A stretch of DNA of 64,000 nt from Candidatus Nitrospira kreftii (GCA_014058405.1 CP047423.1:1612001-1676000); one strand, 5' to 3'; positions 25,935-36,062 are shown, counted from the stretch's first letter. A program made the numbers and translations. The notes: generated from the letters alone by a model not told the origin.

Positions 25935-28109
25935 CTACACCAGCACTAAGCCGATTGACCGAATCTTCTTCCACGACGAGGTGTTTAGAAACGCATTAAA
26001 GTCTGAGATGGTTCCAGGAAACTGGCTACCAACTTGGTGGATATATGGGTACTCCTGCGATGACGACCGTGGAGTGGATGTCACGATCAATTGCTGGACC
26101 CACTTGGCTTGCGACTCGGGAAGATTAAGGATGTACTCTTTTCCCGAGCCGTCATAAATGAGGCGAAATCTGCTTCCTTCTGGCTCGCACGTTACTGTTC
26201 CACCCAACCAGACACATCGCCGTTCTCCCCCTCGGCGTTCCTCGATCACCCGGTTCTTTAGGAGCTGTTTGAGCCATGTGGAAGGGACGGTTGGACGAGG
26301 AACATCTTCATCGAACCACTGGCGGATATCAAGATCGAGGCCCCGTCGTTCGAGGTAGTTGAGGAGTGATCGGCGGAGCCCCTCGCCGAGCCAGTCCGGA
26401 GTTCTTCCACAACGATCATCATGCAGGAGGTCATTTTCTGCGAAGCCCTGAAAATCTGGGCCAAGGATGCGTAGGCCGTGTGCATCTGGATTTAACCCGA
26501 TCGGGCTGTGCGCTGTGACGGTGAAGCGGTGCCAAAAAGCGGATTGAATCAGATCGGCTGCTACCAACTGGCGGACTCGTTCCAGTGAATCGACGGTTTC
26601 CTGAATGGTTTCCGATGGGCATCCAAACATGAGGTATGCGTGGATCAAAATGCCGGCTTCTTTGAATCCTGCAGCAACGAGTGCGGTCTGATCGACGGTA
26701 ATACCCTTCTTCATGTTGCCTAAAAGGCGGTCTGAGGCGGCTTCGAGTCCGGCGGTGACTGCGATACAGCCGGAGGCAGACAGGAGACGACACAGATCCG
26801 GTGAAAATGTCGTCTCGAAGCGAATATTGCCCCACCAGGTAATCTTGAGCTTTCGTTCCAACAGTGCGAGCGCAAGTGATTTCAGCGCAGCAGGGGGGGC
26901 TGCTTCATCGACGAAGTGAAACCTGGTGCGACCGGTCTCGGCAACGAGCTGTTCAATCTGCTGGATCAGCCGATCGGTCGGAGTCATCTCGTACCGACTG
27001 ATGTAGTTAAGCCCGACATCGCAAAATGTACATTGTTTCCAATAGCAACCATGAGCGACGGTCAACTTATTCCAATGACCTTCCGACCAGAGCCGATGCA
27101 TCGGGTTGATACTGTCCAGAATGGTCAGGTATTGATCCAGAGCTAGCCCCCGATAGGTTGGACAGCCGGTCTCGTTCATTGTGAAGTCGGTGGACGATGA
27201 ATCGTCGGTATAGACCACGCGGTGTTTCTCGCGATACATCGTGCGGCACAGCGATTGGAGTGAACGTAGGCCGGAGAGATGTTCGACCAAAGAGAGGAGG
27301 GGGCGTTCACCGTTATCGAGCGTGATGAAGTCGACATAATCAAACACTCGAGGATCGCTGACGCGGCGCAGCTCGGTATTGACATAGCCTCCGCCGAGGG
27401 CTACCGGTACAGCGGGATAGCGCTGTTTGATTGCTCTTGCGATGCGGAACGCGCCATACAAGTTACCTGGGAACGGTACGGATAGACCGACCAGAGATGG
27501 CTTGACCCGTTCAAAGTGCGTCCAGAACGACTCTAGTAGCCACTGATCAGTGAGGCTAGGGGAGGCAGTAAGGGCATTGGCGATCTGATCAAAAGATGAA
27601 GCGGAGCGTCCAATGTGCTCGGCATAGCGACTCATAGAGAAGTGCGGGGTGATCGTAGCCTGAACGAGATCAGCAAGGTCTTCGAGAAAGAACGTTGCCC
27701 ATTGTTTGGCTTGGTCATCGACGGAGACTGAGCGTGGGAATGTTTTCCGACCCCGAAATCTTGGCCCTTGTGGTAAAACTCCCGGTTCAATCAATCGGGT
27801 TGCGGCGTCTGGGGTACGTCCTTGCAGGAACGAAACGACTGGTTCAATCATCTGAATATATGAGTGTTCCGCCTTCATCATTGTGATGGCTTCTTTGGGA
27901 AGAGTATTTGAGGAGGACTGGAGTTGACTGAAGACGTGGCTTAGCCCATCTGGGCTGAATAGGCGCAGCACCATTTCGATTCCCAAATCCGCCTGTTCCG
28001 CGCGGATCCCGTGTGTCTCAAGAAATCCTGTTAGATACGCAGTGGATGGATAGGGTGTGTTGAGTTGTGTCAGCGGAGGGATCAACAATAAAACACGGGG
28101 TGAGCGCAT
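25935..28109 (-). CDS. radical SAM protein with B12-binding-like N-terminus
   Basis: This 724-residue protein starts with a cobalamin-binding-like Rossmann region (VLLLIPPLTQLNTPYPST, TGFLETHGIRAEQADLG), and VGLSVPFPGNLYGAFRIARAI belongs to the same region. The radical SAM core carries cysteines as CYWKQCTFCD, a CX4CX2C spacing rather than the usual CX3CX2C, followed by FVDEAAPPAAL and a TAGLEAASDRLLGNMKKG stretch. The protein belongs to the B12-binding radical SAM group often found in Nitrospirota. The substrate is unknown. No partner gene is adjacent. Confidence 0.87.
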   Translation of the reverse strand: MRSPRVLLLIPPLTQLNTPYPSTAYLTGFLETHGIRAEQADLGIEMVLRLFSPDGLSHVFSQLQSSSNTLPKEAITMMKAEHSYIQMIEPVVSFLQGRTPDAATRLIEPGVLPQGPRFRGRKTFPRSVSVDDQAKQWATFFLEDLADLVQATITPHFSMSRYAEHIGRSASSFDQIANALTASPSLTDQWLLESFWTHFERVKPSLVGLSVPFPGNLYGAFRIARAIKQRYPAVPVALGGGYVNTELRRVSDPRVFDYVDFITLDNGERPLLSLVEHLSGLRSLQSLCRTMYREKHRVVYTDDSSSTDFTMNETGCPTYRGLALDQYLTILDSINPMHRLWSEGHWNKLTVAHGCYWKQCTFCDVGLNYISRYEMTPTDRLIQQIEQLVAETGRTRFHFVDEAAPPAALKSLALALLERKLKITWWGNIRFETTFSPDLCRLLSASGCIAVTAGLEAASDRLLGNMKKGITVDQTALVAAGFKEAGILIHAYLMFGCPSETIQETVDSLERVRQLVAADLIQSAFWHRFTVTAHSPIGLNPDAHGLRILGPDFQGFAENDLLHDDRCGRTPDWLGEGLRRSLLNYLERRGLDLDIRQWFDEDVPRPTVPSTWLKQLLKNRVIEERRGGERRCVWLGGTVTCEPEGSRFRLIYDGSGKEYILNLPESQAKWVQQLIVTSTPRSSSQEYPYIHQVGSQFPGTISDFNAFLNTSSWKKIRSIGLVLV

Positions 28110-28230
28110 GGACTCGACATAGCATAGAGGTAGATGGAAATGCTATGGCTGGAAGAGCTAGCAACTCGAACGGGCGACAACGTGACTGTTACGATTGAGA
28201 AGTGATGTTGAGGCTGCGAGAGGGGTATCT

Positions 28231-28590
28231 CTACCTTTTCAGGTCCAGGATACTCCCTAGCAATGCATCACCGGTTTTGATGGTATGAAGATTCGCCTCG
28301 AGATTGCGTTGCGCCAACATCTGTTGCACGAGGTCCTCACCAAGATCGGTGTTTGAGAGTTCGGTCTCCAATTGATTTTGGTTCGCGTCTCGAAGGATCG
28401 TCGGGCCGGAGGAATCATCTTTCTCAACGACAGGGAGTACACCACTTGTTGGCGCTTCGACGAATGTCGTTCGGAGTTTCTTGAAACCATCCGTATTGAC
28501 GTTGGCGACGTTGTGCGCCACAACCTCAAGTTGCTTGCCAAAAGCAGTCAGGCCCGTGAGTGCGGTGTGTATGGCGGAAATCATAGACAC
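28231..28590 (-). CDS. orphan flagellar basal-body rod-like protein (FlgC/FlgG family)
   Basis: The 119-residue product begins with the rod-protein signature: ISAIHTALTGLTAFGKQLEVVAHNVANVNTDGFKK, including the ANVNTDGFK motif. It ends with the matching C-terminal helix ELSNTDLGEDLVQQMLAQRNLEANLHTIKTGDALLG. The central domain is very short, so both coiled termini are almost directly connected. No other flagellar gene is in the window. It may be a structural rod component encoded away from the main cluster. GGAGGTGTC lies just before the ATG. Confidence 0.85.
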   Translation of the reverse strand: MSMISAIHTALTGLTAFGKQLEVVAHNVANVNTDGFKKLRTTFVEAPTSGVLPVVEKDDSSGPTILRDANQNQLETELSNTDLGEDLVQQMLAQRNLEANLHTIKTGDALLGSILDLKR

Positions 28591-28796
28591 CTCCTTGGGA
28601 CCATCTTTTACGTCCTATCGAATATTGTATCGGTTAGTATGGAGAGAACTTGAGAGACTCAATTGGCTTGTTCATCAACCAACTAAAACCGACCGTATCC
28701 GGTTTAGTCCTTCGGAGATCAGATCCATTGAGTCTTCAGGATGACCGTAATTCTGCCGATAGTGTTGGATGGAAACAGGACCTCTACACTCGCATC

Positions 28797-30734
28797 ATGT
28801 CTCCCTCTAAAACATCTACTTCTTCGTCTCAGCCCACGTCTCAAGAGCCATGGTCACCCATGCGGGAGGACGCGACTCTCCTCATGGAATCTGTTCCGGA
28901 AGCCATCTTCTTTGTGGACCACGGCAGTCGTATTGTGTCTTTGAATACTGTGGCACAACAACTGGTTGGTCGAACTCGTAAGGTAATCGGACAAGGCTTT
29001 CATAACCTTTTCGGGTGTTTGATGTCAGGCGAGAACGAGGTTGCTCAGTGCCCATTCAATCGGATGGTGCACACCGGAGACCTTGTCGTTGTCCCTTCCC
29101 TCTTTTGGACACGAGAGGACGGGACCCAATTTGAGCTGTCACTGTCATTTTGGCCGAGAATGCAACAAGGCGTGAGAGTCGGTGGCGTGGTGGTGGTGCA
29201 TGATCTGACGAATGCCATGGAGATTCAGCGTGATGTTCAACGAGCCGCACGGCTTGCCGAGGATGCGCCGAATCCTATCGTGGAATTTGATGCTGCGGGT
29301 TCAGTCCTCTACGCCAACACCGGGATGCTCAATGTGATGGAGCAGTGGGGGGTGTTTGAATCTGGAATAGAGGCCATGTTCCCTGCGAATCTGTCAGGCC
29401 TGCTCCAGGAATGTCTCGCAACGGAATCCTCGCTGGCTCGGGTCGAGCATGCTGTTGCCGATCGGGTTATCGCGTGGTCGATTTTCCCTCTGAAAGAGCT
29501 GGAATTGGTTCGTGCATATGGCCTCGATATCACGTCCGATGTGGCCTTGCGCCGGGCGAAAGAAGCAGCTGAAGAGTCGACCCGGGCGAAGGGGATCTTT
29601 CTGGCCACGATGAGCCATGAGCTTCGGACTCCAATGAATGGAGTCCTTGGGTGCACGCAGCTACTCAAAGACACATCGCTAACAGATCAGCAACGGGAGC
29701 TAATTGAGACGATGCATCGTTCTGCCGATGCATTACTCACGTTGGTGAACGACATTCTCGATTTTTCAAAAATTGAAGCCGGTAAGATGAGCTTAGAGGT
29801 GGCCAATGTTAATCTGCGGGCATTGGTTGGTGATGTCACGACGTTGGCAGAAGGGTTGGCAGCCCACAAAAACCTCATGCTTTCACTGGAGATTGATGCC
29901 GATGTTCCGGAGGAGTTTCGAGGCGATCCGATCAGGCTAAGACAGATCCTTTTCAATCTTGTCGGAAATGCGATCAAGTTTACAAAACAAGGGGGAGTCA
30001 CGATCGCCATCTCGTCCTTGAAGCGAGATGCGAGGGACGAATCGGACGTGGTGGTTCTGCAGTGGAGTGTGCGGGATACGGGCATCGGGTTAACCACCGA
30101 ACAACAAGCCAATCCGTTCAAAGCGTATGCACAAGCCGAGACTTCGACCACGAGACGGTTCGGCGGGACCGGTCTCGGTCTCATGATTTGTCGGCAGCTT
30201 GTTGAGCTGATGGGAGGGACTATCACAGTCAACAGTGTGTTCGGTCAGGGTAGCACGTTCGCCTATACCACCAACCTCCTTCCGGCGATTCATCGAGAGG
30301 TGACGGCCTCATCCTCAGGCACGGCCCAGCGTAGTGTGGGAGACCAGATGGGGCTTTTGCGAGTCTTGGTCGCGGATGACAATGAAATTAATCAAGTCGT
30401 GGCGTGCAAGTTTCTGCAAAAGCTCGGGTGCCAGGTTGAAGTGGCCCGCACTGGACTGGAAGCTGTGGAGGCCATTGGTCGGACCACCTACGATGTCGTC
30501 TTGATGGATTGTGAAATGCCGGAGATGGATGGATATGAAGCCACGAAGGAAGTCCGTCGCCGAGAAGAAGGCATGCCTTCGCGATTGCCGATCATTGCCC
30601 TGACTGGCTACACCTCCGACGAGGAAAGGCAAAAATGCCTTCAAGCCGGTATGGATAGCGTTCTGACAAAGCCGTTGACATTACCGATACTTCGTACACA
30701 TCTTCAAAAGTTAATGCGCCACGCCGACTCTTAA
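28797..30734 (+). CDS. PAS hybrid sensor histidine kinase / response regulator
   Basis: Domains in order: a PAS domain (from LLMESVPEAIFFVDHGSRIV), a second PAS-like region (LAEDAPNPIVEFDAAGSVLYANTGML), HisKA with the phospho-acceptor His in ATMSHELRTPMNGVLG, HATPase with FNLVGNAIKF, DTGIGL and GGTGLGLMICRQL, and a C-terminal receiver with VADDNEINQ, the phospho-acceptor Asp in VVLMDCEMPEMDG and Lys in VLTKP. There is no membrane segment, so it is a cytoplasmic hybrid kinase. I use the ATG at 28797. An in-frame TTG at 28650 with GGAGAG close upstream would add 49 residues. No dedicated regulator gene is next to it. Confidence 0.9.
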   Translation: MSPSKTSTSSSQPTSQEPWSPMREDATLLMESVPEAIFFVDHGSRIVSLNTVAQQLVGRTRKVIGQGFHNLFGCLMSGENEVAQCPFNRMVHTGDLVVVPSLFWTREDGTQFELSLSFWPRMQQGVRVGGVVVVHDLTNAMEIQRDVQRAARLAEDAPNPIVEFDAAGSVLYANTGMLNVMEQWGVFESGIEAMFPANLSGLLQECLATESSLARVEHAVADRVIAWSIFPLKELELVRAYGLDITSDVALRRAKEAAEESTRAKGIFLATMSHELRTPMNGVLGCTQLLKDTSLTDQQRELIETMHRSADALLTLVNDILDFSKIEAGKMSLEVANVNLRALVGDVTTLAEGLAAHKNLMLSLEIDADVPEEFRGDPIRLRQILFNLVGNAIKFTKQGGVTIAISSLKRDARDESDVVVLQWSVRDTGIGLTTEQQANPFKAYAQAETSTTRRFGGTGLGLMICRQLVELMGGTITVNSVFGQGSTFAYTTNLLPAIHREVTASSSGTAQRSVGDQMGLLRVLVADDNEINQVVACKFLQKLGCQVEVARTGLEAVEAIGRTTYDVVLMDCEMPEMDGYEATKEVRRREEGMPSRLPIIALTGYTSDEERQKCLQAGMDSVLTKPLTLPILRTHLQKLMRHADS

Positions 30735-30807
30735 CCTTGTGGAGTTTCAATCGGTCGACGCCGGCACTCTCGGGGTAGATTCTCTTGAGCCACTTCGGTA
30801 AAGTGGC

Positions 30808-31392
30808 ATGATGACAACCGATGCGCCTTCTAGAAAGTTTCTTCTGTACAGCGACTTCAACTGTCCGTTCTGCTACGCGCTCCATGAGCGGCTGTATGAA
30901 TTGAATTTACTGGATTCCTGTGAGTGGCACGGAGTCCAGCATGCGCCGCATCTGCCTAGGCCAATGAGGCCATGGCAGGGTTCCTTAGGAGCTGAATTGA
31001 AGCATGAGGTGGCAGTCGTACAGCGGTTAGCCCCAGGTCTTCCGATTAGTTTGCCGAGCGGGAAGCCCAATACGTTACCAGCGATCAAACAAGCAGCGGC
31101 ACTGCTGCGACAAGATGTTCGGCGTGGGATGGACTTCGTAAAGCTCACCTACCGTGCCTTTTGGTGCGAGGGACACGATATCTCTGATCTCCAAGTTGTG
31201 AAACACTTAGCAGGAGAAGAGGGCACAGAAGATGTTGATGACGAGTATCTCGTGATCGCTCAAAAATGGGAAACGGCCTGGCATGCCACCGGTCAAAACG
31301 GTGTGCCTTTGGTCGTATCTCCGGATGGTGATCTCCTGGTCGGTTGTGTCCCAGTCGATCAGGTGAAGAGTTTCTTTTCAGGCCAAGCCTAA
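30808..31392 (+). CDS. DsbA-family thioredoxin-fold protein
   Basis: The 194-residue product has a thioredoxin fold of the DsbA/FrnE type. The active-site motif is CPFC in LLYSDFNCPFCYALHERLYEL (about residues 20-23). A helical insertion domain and a C-terminal cis-Pro region (NGVPLVVSPDGDLLVG) follow. There is no signal peptide, so it is cytoplasmic, as in FrnE-like oxidoreductases. The stop overlaps the convergent dehydrogenase gene by 4 bp. Confidence 0.85.
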   Translation: MMTTDAPSRKFLLYSDFNCPFCYALHERLYELNLLDSCEWHGVQHAPHLPRPMRPWQGSLGAELKHEVAVVQRLAPGLPISLPSGKPNTLPAIKQAAALLRQDVRRGMDFVKLTYRAFWCEGHDISDLQVVKHLAGEEGTEDVDDEYLVIAQKWETAWHATGQNGVPLVVSPDGDLLVGCVPVDQVKSFFSGQA

Positions 31393-32351
31393 CTTGGGAC
31401 GGTACTGTTGTTTCTCCCCTTCACGTTTTCACCGGAGTCGCACGTGCTTTTCGATGAGCCGAGGCGGTCTGGGAAGGTCAATTCAGCAGCTGCAGACTTA
31501 TCCAAGTTACCTTTTCCCAATTCCATCAAGCGTTGGTATTGGCTCAATGTTGCACACGCGACTGGAAGAGCGAGGCCGGCCTGCTTGGCTAAGTCAATCG
31601 CGATAGCCGAATCTTTTGCGGCATGGGACACGGAAAAGTAGCACTCGTGGGTGCGCTGCTGCATATCTTCACCGTCTGTGTCCAACACTCGTGATGCGGC
31701 TCCAGTCTGGGTGAAGACATCGCGGAGGAGAGTCAGGTCGATCCCAAGTGCCGCCCCTAGTCCTAACCCTTCTGCTAGCGCAACGGTGTTGCTGTTCATT
31801 ACCATATTCACTAATGCCTTCACCTGTGCCGCTTCTCCGGCTTGGCCGATATATTGCACTTTTGTTCCGAGTGCTTCGAGGACGGCCTTCGCACTGGCAA
31901 AGACCTCGTGTTTGCCACCGCACATTAAATACAATGTCCCTTCTCGAGCGTGGGTGATGCTTCCTGCCATACATGCTTCTAGGCATCTGCCACCCCGTTC
32001 TGTGACCAGTCGTTCAATGTCTCGATGAACGTCGGGCGAAAGCGTCGCGCAATTGATGAACAGCCGATCTTTTGCGTGTGCCATCAGGCTGGCTGGATCC
32101 TGTTCCGCGTAAATCTCATACATCGCCGCGTCGTCGGATACGACCGTGAAGATGATATCCGATATGTCAGCGACACGTCCCGGCGACCTGGCCTTTTCCG
32201 ATCCCAGTTCTTGTGCCAAGGTCTCCGATGATTCGGCATGACGGTCTTGAACCGCTGCGATGCGGTACCCCTGTCCTTTCAGGCGTCTGGCCATATTGGC
32301 ACCCATACGGCCGACACCGACGAATCCGATACGTTCTGGGGGAGTTGGCAT
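31389..32351 (-). CDS. NAD(P)-dependent beta-hydroxyacid dehydrogenase family protein
   Basis: The product is about 320 residues. The N-terminal nucleotide-binding motif is FVGVGRMGANMARRLKGQG. The substrate signature region CLEACMAGSITHAREGTLYLMCGG and the catalytic Lys region VKALVNMVMNSNTVALAEGL match 3-hydroxyisobutyrate/glyoxylate reductase relatives. The substrate cannot be deduced. I take the ATG at 32351, preceded by AAAGGG; a GTG at 32372 is also in frame. The C-terminal 25 or so residues are Ser/Asn-rich and extend past the family core. Confidence 0.86.
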   Translation of the reverse strand: MPTPPERIGFVGVGRMGANMARRLKGQGYRIAAVQDRHAESSETLAQELGSEKARSPGRVADISDIIFTVVSDDAAMYEIYAEQDPASLMAHAKDRLFINCATLSPDVHRDIERLVTERGGRCLEACMAGSITHAREGTLYLMCGGKHEVFASAKAVLEALGTKVQYIGQAGEAAQVKALVNMVMNSNTVALAEGLGLGAALGIDLTLLRDVFTQTGAASRVLDTDGEDMQQRTHECYFSVSHAAKDSAIAIDLAKQAGLALPVACATLSQYQRLMELGKGNLDKSAAAELTFPDRLGSSKSTCDSGENVKGRNNSTVPS

Positions 32352-32393
32352 AAGAGTGGGCCCTTTCACCAAGAAAGTGCTGGGAGGACACCG

Positions 32394-33668
32394 CTAGAGC
32401 TGACCATCTTCCGTCGATTCGGAGCGGAGTTTGCTCCAGCGAAGATTGGTTTTTCCATCGGTCGTCGTAAAGCCATGCTCATAGATGGCGACGACGCTGA
32501 CACGTTGGCCCTTCTTCTTAATTGGTTGAAGTTGCGGGAGGCCGTCCTTGGTCTTTACGGTCCCACGGAGTGACTCGACGATCAGCAAGTCTGTCGCCGC
32601 GGAAGGCTTGATCGCCCACACGAAAGCGGCGGAGCCGCCTGCGTAGGTGCCAGCCCCTTCCCACTGGCCGACTAAATCGGGATCGACTGTTTTGATTTGG
32701 AACACCGGTACACTGGTTGCTTCGCGTCGCAGTTTCCAGAGTTCGGTTGGAATGCGTTTTGGGTCTTCATCGGGCGCGAGTCGTGTCCACGTGGCCTGAA
32801 CGCTGCCGGTGCTGGCGAATGAGTCCGCGGTCTTTTTCCTGTATGATCCCTTCCAACCAAGCCCTTTGAACGTATTAGCGCGTTCGAGCAACCACAAACC
32901 TCCCTCTGCGTTCACTACCCCATCAAATTGCATCATCGAGGAGAGCGACCATTCGAGATTCGGCTTGATGATGAGTAGCATGTCATGCTGGGTTGTTCCC
33001 TGTGCCGAGCGCGTATGCCAGGTTCCTATGAGGCCGGTCGGATCGAGAGAGGGTGCCTTGTGTGGTCTGGCCTGGGACTCAGGCGGGCCGGGAAGTGTTT
33101 GTGTCAGACTCACAGGGGTTGACCGTGAGACGAGGTGAGTATTCATCCCTTCACTTGGGTTGGAGTTGGAAGCCGTAGGAGGCAGCGTCGTGGCCAACGT
33201 AGCTCCATAATGAGTTGCGACAGCCCGGCTCAACTGGGTTACAGATTCGCCCAGATGCTTCTGCTTCGTTGATGCGAGGCTGACCGTCACAAGCGCGTCT
33301 CTATGCATGAAGGTCAGACGGGATAATGTCGGTGAGGAGTCGATTCGAAACGCCCCGTCGCCTAGCCCTGGAATGAGACGACTATCACGACCCAGCCGCT
33401 CTTTATTGAACCACACACGCTGATCTTTGCCGGCCGGCTCATCGAGTTGAACGGTGACGACATTGCTAGCATGACGGAGAGCCTTGAACAGACAGGCCGA
33501 TGGATCCGAGAGCGTGCCTTCTTGGACCGGCTCGCCCAGCGCCTGTTGCGCTTCCGCCACTGTCAGCAATGAGCAAGGATTGGTCGTGGACGTAAAAAGG
33601 CCCCCTGACTCTCCACATGAAAGCAGCAACGGGGGCAGAACAAGAAATGGTAGCACTCGGCCGAACAT
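32394..33668 (-). CDS. lipoprotein of unknown function
   Basis: The 424-residue product has a lipoprotein signal peptide (LLLSCGESGG, Cys at about residue 18). Residues about 30-160 (PCSLLTVAEAQQALGEPV, then ACLF) resemble the DUF3558-type fold. A Pro/Ser-rich linker (about 165-205) follows. The second half holds two similar WHTRSAQG/VGQWEGAGTYAGG beta-rich segments, each beginning with a G-x-W motif. I recognise no enzymatic motif. The gene starts 135 bp before the msrB stop on the same strand. Confidence 0.78.
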   Translation of the reverse strand: MFGRVLPFLVLPPLLLSCGESGGLFTSTTNPCSLLTVAEAQQALGEPVQEGTLSDPSACLFKALRHASNVVTVQLDEPAGKDQRVWFNKERLGRDSRLIPGLGDGAFRIDSSPTLSRLTFMHRDALVTVSLASTKQKHLGESVTQLSRAVATHYGATLATTLPPTASNSNPSEGMNTHLVSRSTPVSLTQTLPGPPESQARPHKAPSLDPTGLIGTWHTRSAQGTTQHDMLLIIKPNLEWSLSSMMQFDGVVNAEGGLWLLERANTFKGLGWKGSYRKKTADSFASTGSVQATWTRLAPDEDPKRIPTELWKLRREATSVPVFQIKTVDPDLVGQWEGAGTYAGGSAAFVWAIKPSAATDLLIVESLRGTVKTKDGLPQLQPIKKKGQRVSVVAIYEHGFTTTDGKTNLRWSKLRSESTEDGQL

Positions 33669-33803
33669 GACGATCCTGAATCAATGATACGTGATTTTGA
33701 ATTGTACCGCGAACAAGTCGGCAAGTGCTAGCGGGGCGTAGGTTGGCCTGAGTGGCATAGAAGTGTGTGTCAAGGGTCTCAGAGCGAATTGGGATTGTGG
33801 CTG

Positions 33804-34223
33804 TCATCCAGCCACAAATTTCAGCGCAACTCCGTTGATGCAGTAGCGAAGCCCGGTCGGCTTTGGGCCATCCTTAAATACATGACCCTGGTGTCCCCCG
33901 CAGCGGGCGCAATGAACTTCCGTTCGTGGAAGGAAGAGTTTGAAGTCCGTCCGAGTCTCGACGGCTCGAGGGTCGATCGGCTGCCAAAAGCTCGGCCATC
34001 CGGTTCCACTATCGAATTTGTGTTCAGATGAGAACAACGGCAAGTCACAGCCGGCGCAATAGTAGATCCCAGGCTCGTGATTGTCATGCAGTGGGTTCAC
34101 AAAGGGACGCTCGGTATCTTCATGCCGCAACACGCGATAGGCCGCCGTCGATAATTGCTTTTTCCACTCCTCATCGGTCTTTGTAACTTTGACGATTGGG
34201 TCGATCTGAATTTTAGGTGGCAT
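33804..34223 (-). CDS. msrB: peptide-methionine (R)-S-oxide reductase
   Basis: MsrB reduces the R form of methionine sulfoxide in proteins. The 139-residue product shows the two zinc CxxC pairs ([11 protein letters not shown] and [14 protein letters not shown]), the SGTGWPSF motif and the catalytic Cys in [13 protein letters not shown]. Length is normal for a stand-alone cytoplasmic MsrB. AAAGGAGGG precedes the ATG. It is not linked to an msrA gene here. Confidence 0.95.
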   Translation of the reverse strand: MPPKIQIDPIVKVTKTDEEWKKQLSTAAYRVLRHEDTERPFVNPLHDNHEPGIYYCAGCDLPLFSSEHKFDSGTGWPSFWQPIDPRAVETRTDFKLFLPRTEVHCARCGGHQGHVFKDGPKPTGLRYCINGVALKFVAG

Positions 34224-34500
34224 CTGAGCCCTCCTTTCTACATTGGGACCACTGGTTCATCGTCGACCGACACCACCGATTCTTACAGGGGCTCCGAAAG
34301 ACGATGGCGATTCAGCGCGAGTGTGTGTCATGAAAATGGTACGTCTCGCGTACTCAGATTGCAAGCTCTCACGGTTGGGATATAAGGGACGTGGCTATTG
34401 GGTTCCTCTACGCGATTGAGGCAATGAGGAGTCCATCCCGCGAAATCTTCTGTACCATCGAGCGAAGTTTGAAGAGAACCCGATTACAGGCTGCTTAGTA

Positions 34501-35064
34501 TCACTCATGGTTCTCTTCATCTTCGTCGTGGGAACTCTGGCGCAGGAGTGTCCACATTTCACGAACGGATAGATGGGGCTCGGTGAACTCAGGCTGAGAG
34601 AGATCAATCCGGATGTTGTAGAGGCGATTGTTCGCGTTCTGGACTTGGATAACCGGATACCAGCATTCGTACCGATGCTCCCAGCGGTCGCGATACGACA
34701 GTCGCAAGAAGCACCGACTCATCGGCTTCATGCGAATTGGAGCGCCAGCCCCAAGAACGATGGGGATGGAATGTCTCCGATATCGAGGGCCCTGTGGATG
34801 AAGAGCTTTCACGGAAAAACTTCCATCCCATCCGGCTAACTGCAAGAGGCAATCGTAGGCCACGCCGGGCCCCAGATTTTCTACTTCCGGTGTCAGTGTG
34901 ACGACGTCTCCTGTGTTCATCGTCGAAAGATTGGTCACGCGAAGGATTGGTTGATAGTCTCGGAACTCATTCCTGGTATTGTCGATGAATCGGCGCAGAA
35001 AAAACCACCCGATGCTTCCCGGGATAAGAACAATGAGCGGAAATATGAGCAGTGACCAGTCCAC
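34501..35064 (-). CDS. membrane-anchored protein of unknown function
   Basis: The 187-residue product has one N-terminal membrane segment (about 4-25) followed by a soluble domain. TPEVENLGPGVAYDCLLQLAGWDGSF has the look of an immunoglobulin-like or CARDB-type beta-sandwich, and the C-terminus is acidic (SSHDEDEENHE). I recognise no family with certainty. Confidence 0.65.
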   Translation of the reverse strand: MDWSLLIFPLIVLIPGSIGWFFLRRFIDNTRNEFRDYQPILRVTNLSTMNTGDVVTLTPEVENLGPGVAYDCLLQLAGWDGSFSVKALHPQGPRYRRHSIPIVLGAGAPIRMKPMSRCFLRLSYRDRWEHRYECWYPVIQVQNANNRLYNIRIDLSQPEFTEPHLSVREMWTLLRQSSHDEDEENHE

Positions 35065-35155
35065 GGTGCTGATACGTTGGGCAAAAATGTCTATTCGTAG
35101 CGTGTCCGAGAAAACCTACGCGGCGGAAGGGCCGCTGTCAACCATCAGAGTGCGG

Positions 35156-35740
35156 TCATACGGATGGGTGTTCAGTAGGGGGCCTTCCGCAACTTGTTGG
35201 ACGGTTGGGAGAGCGTTTCGCTTTGATGAGTTCAGAAATGGGAAAGCCCAGCGCCTCAGCCTTGGCGACCAAGCGTTGGTATGTGAGGTCGTCGATGTGA
35301 GGCCTCCGTGAAAGAATCCACAGATAGCGTCGGTCCGGCGTGCCGACCATTGCGATGCGATAGTCGGGATCAAGATCGATGATCCAATAGTTGCCATCCC
35401 GAGATGGACCCACAAGTCGTGCGAAGAAGTTGTCGAATGTCACCGCCAATCTGGCATTCGTCGTTGGGTCCACCACCGTCGCAACCCCGTCGGCTTGATC
35501 GAGGGTTCCCGAATCGGTCAGACATTCGTTATGTACGCCGATTTTGTTGTCGAGAAGAATCGTATAAATAGCCTTCGAGTCGATGCAATGCCGTTGAAAC
35601 CACATCGGAAGTCTGGCGATTTCATACCAAGTCCCGATGTAACGAGTGAGATCAACCGAAGGCGCCGTAGGAAGCGGTTGACGGGACTCCATCCCTACGC
35701 AACTAGCTATGATGAGCATGGCTACGCTCGCGACAAGCAT
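35156..35740 (-). CDS. blc: outer-membrane lipocalin (Blc-like lipoprotein)
   Basis: I choose the ATG at 35740 because AAGGTAGG lies just upstream and the frame then starts with a lipoprotein signal (LIIASC). The lipocalin signature GTWYEIARLPMWFQRHC is followed by the other family motifs, YWIIDLDPDYRIAMVGTPDRRYLWILSR and the C-terminal AKAEALGFPISELI helix. Bacterial lipocalins bind lipids at the outer membrane. The gene is read leftward, with the lipoprotein/membrane gene at 34501-35064 downstream. Confidence 0.92.
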   Translation of the reverse strand: MLVASVAMLIIASCVGMESRQPLPTAPSVDLTRYIGTWYEIARLPMWFQRHCIDSKAIYTILLDNKIGVHNECLTDSGTLDQADGVATVVDPTTNARLAVTFDNFFARLVGPSRDGNYWIIDLDPDYRIAMVGTPDRRYLWILSRRPHIDDLTYQRLVAKAEALGFPISELIKAKRSPNRPTSCGRPPTEHPSV

Positions 35741-36062
35741 GGCACCTACCTTCACAGTCGATTCCTGATGACAGGTTAGAACTACGATCCTACCGAGGAT
35801 CGATGTGCGGGAATGTGTCATTTCAGTCGGCCCTAGACGATTTGAAGGAAGTCTCCCCCTACTTGATCGGGTTCACCAAAGTATTATCCTCGAAAAATTC
35901 TTACCGAATCTTAACCGGCTAGTCCGCCATGAGCAACATCCGTCCAACCCGCCGTTGTTTGAGCTTATAAAATGGGACTGATTGTCGGTGTCGCTCATGC
36001 CTAGGATCGGTGAGAGCCAGCGTGCTCGAGGCGACACACCACGATGATCTCCTGCGTGCAGT

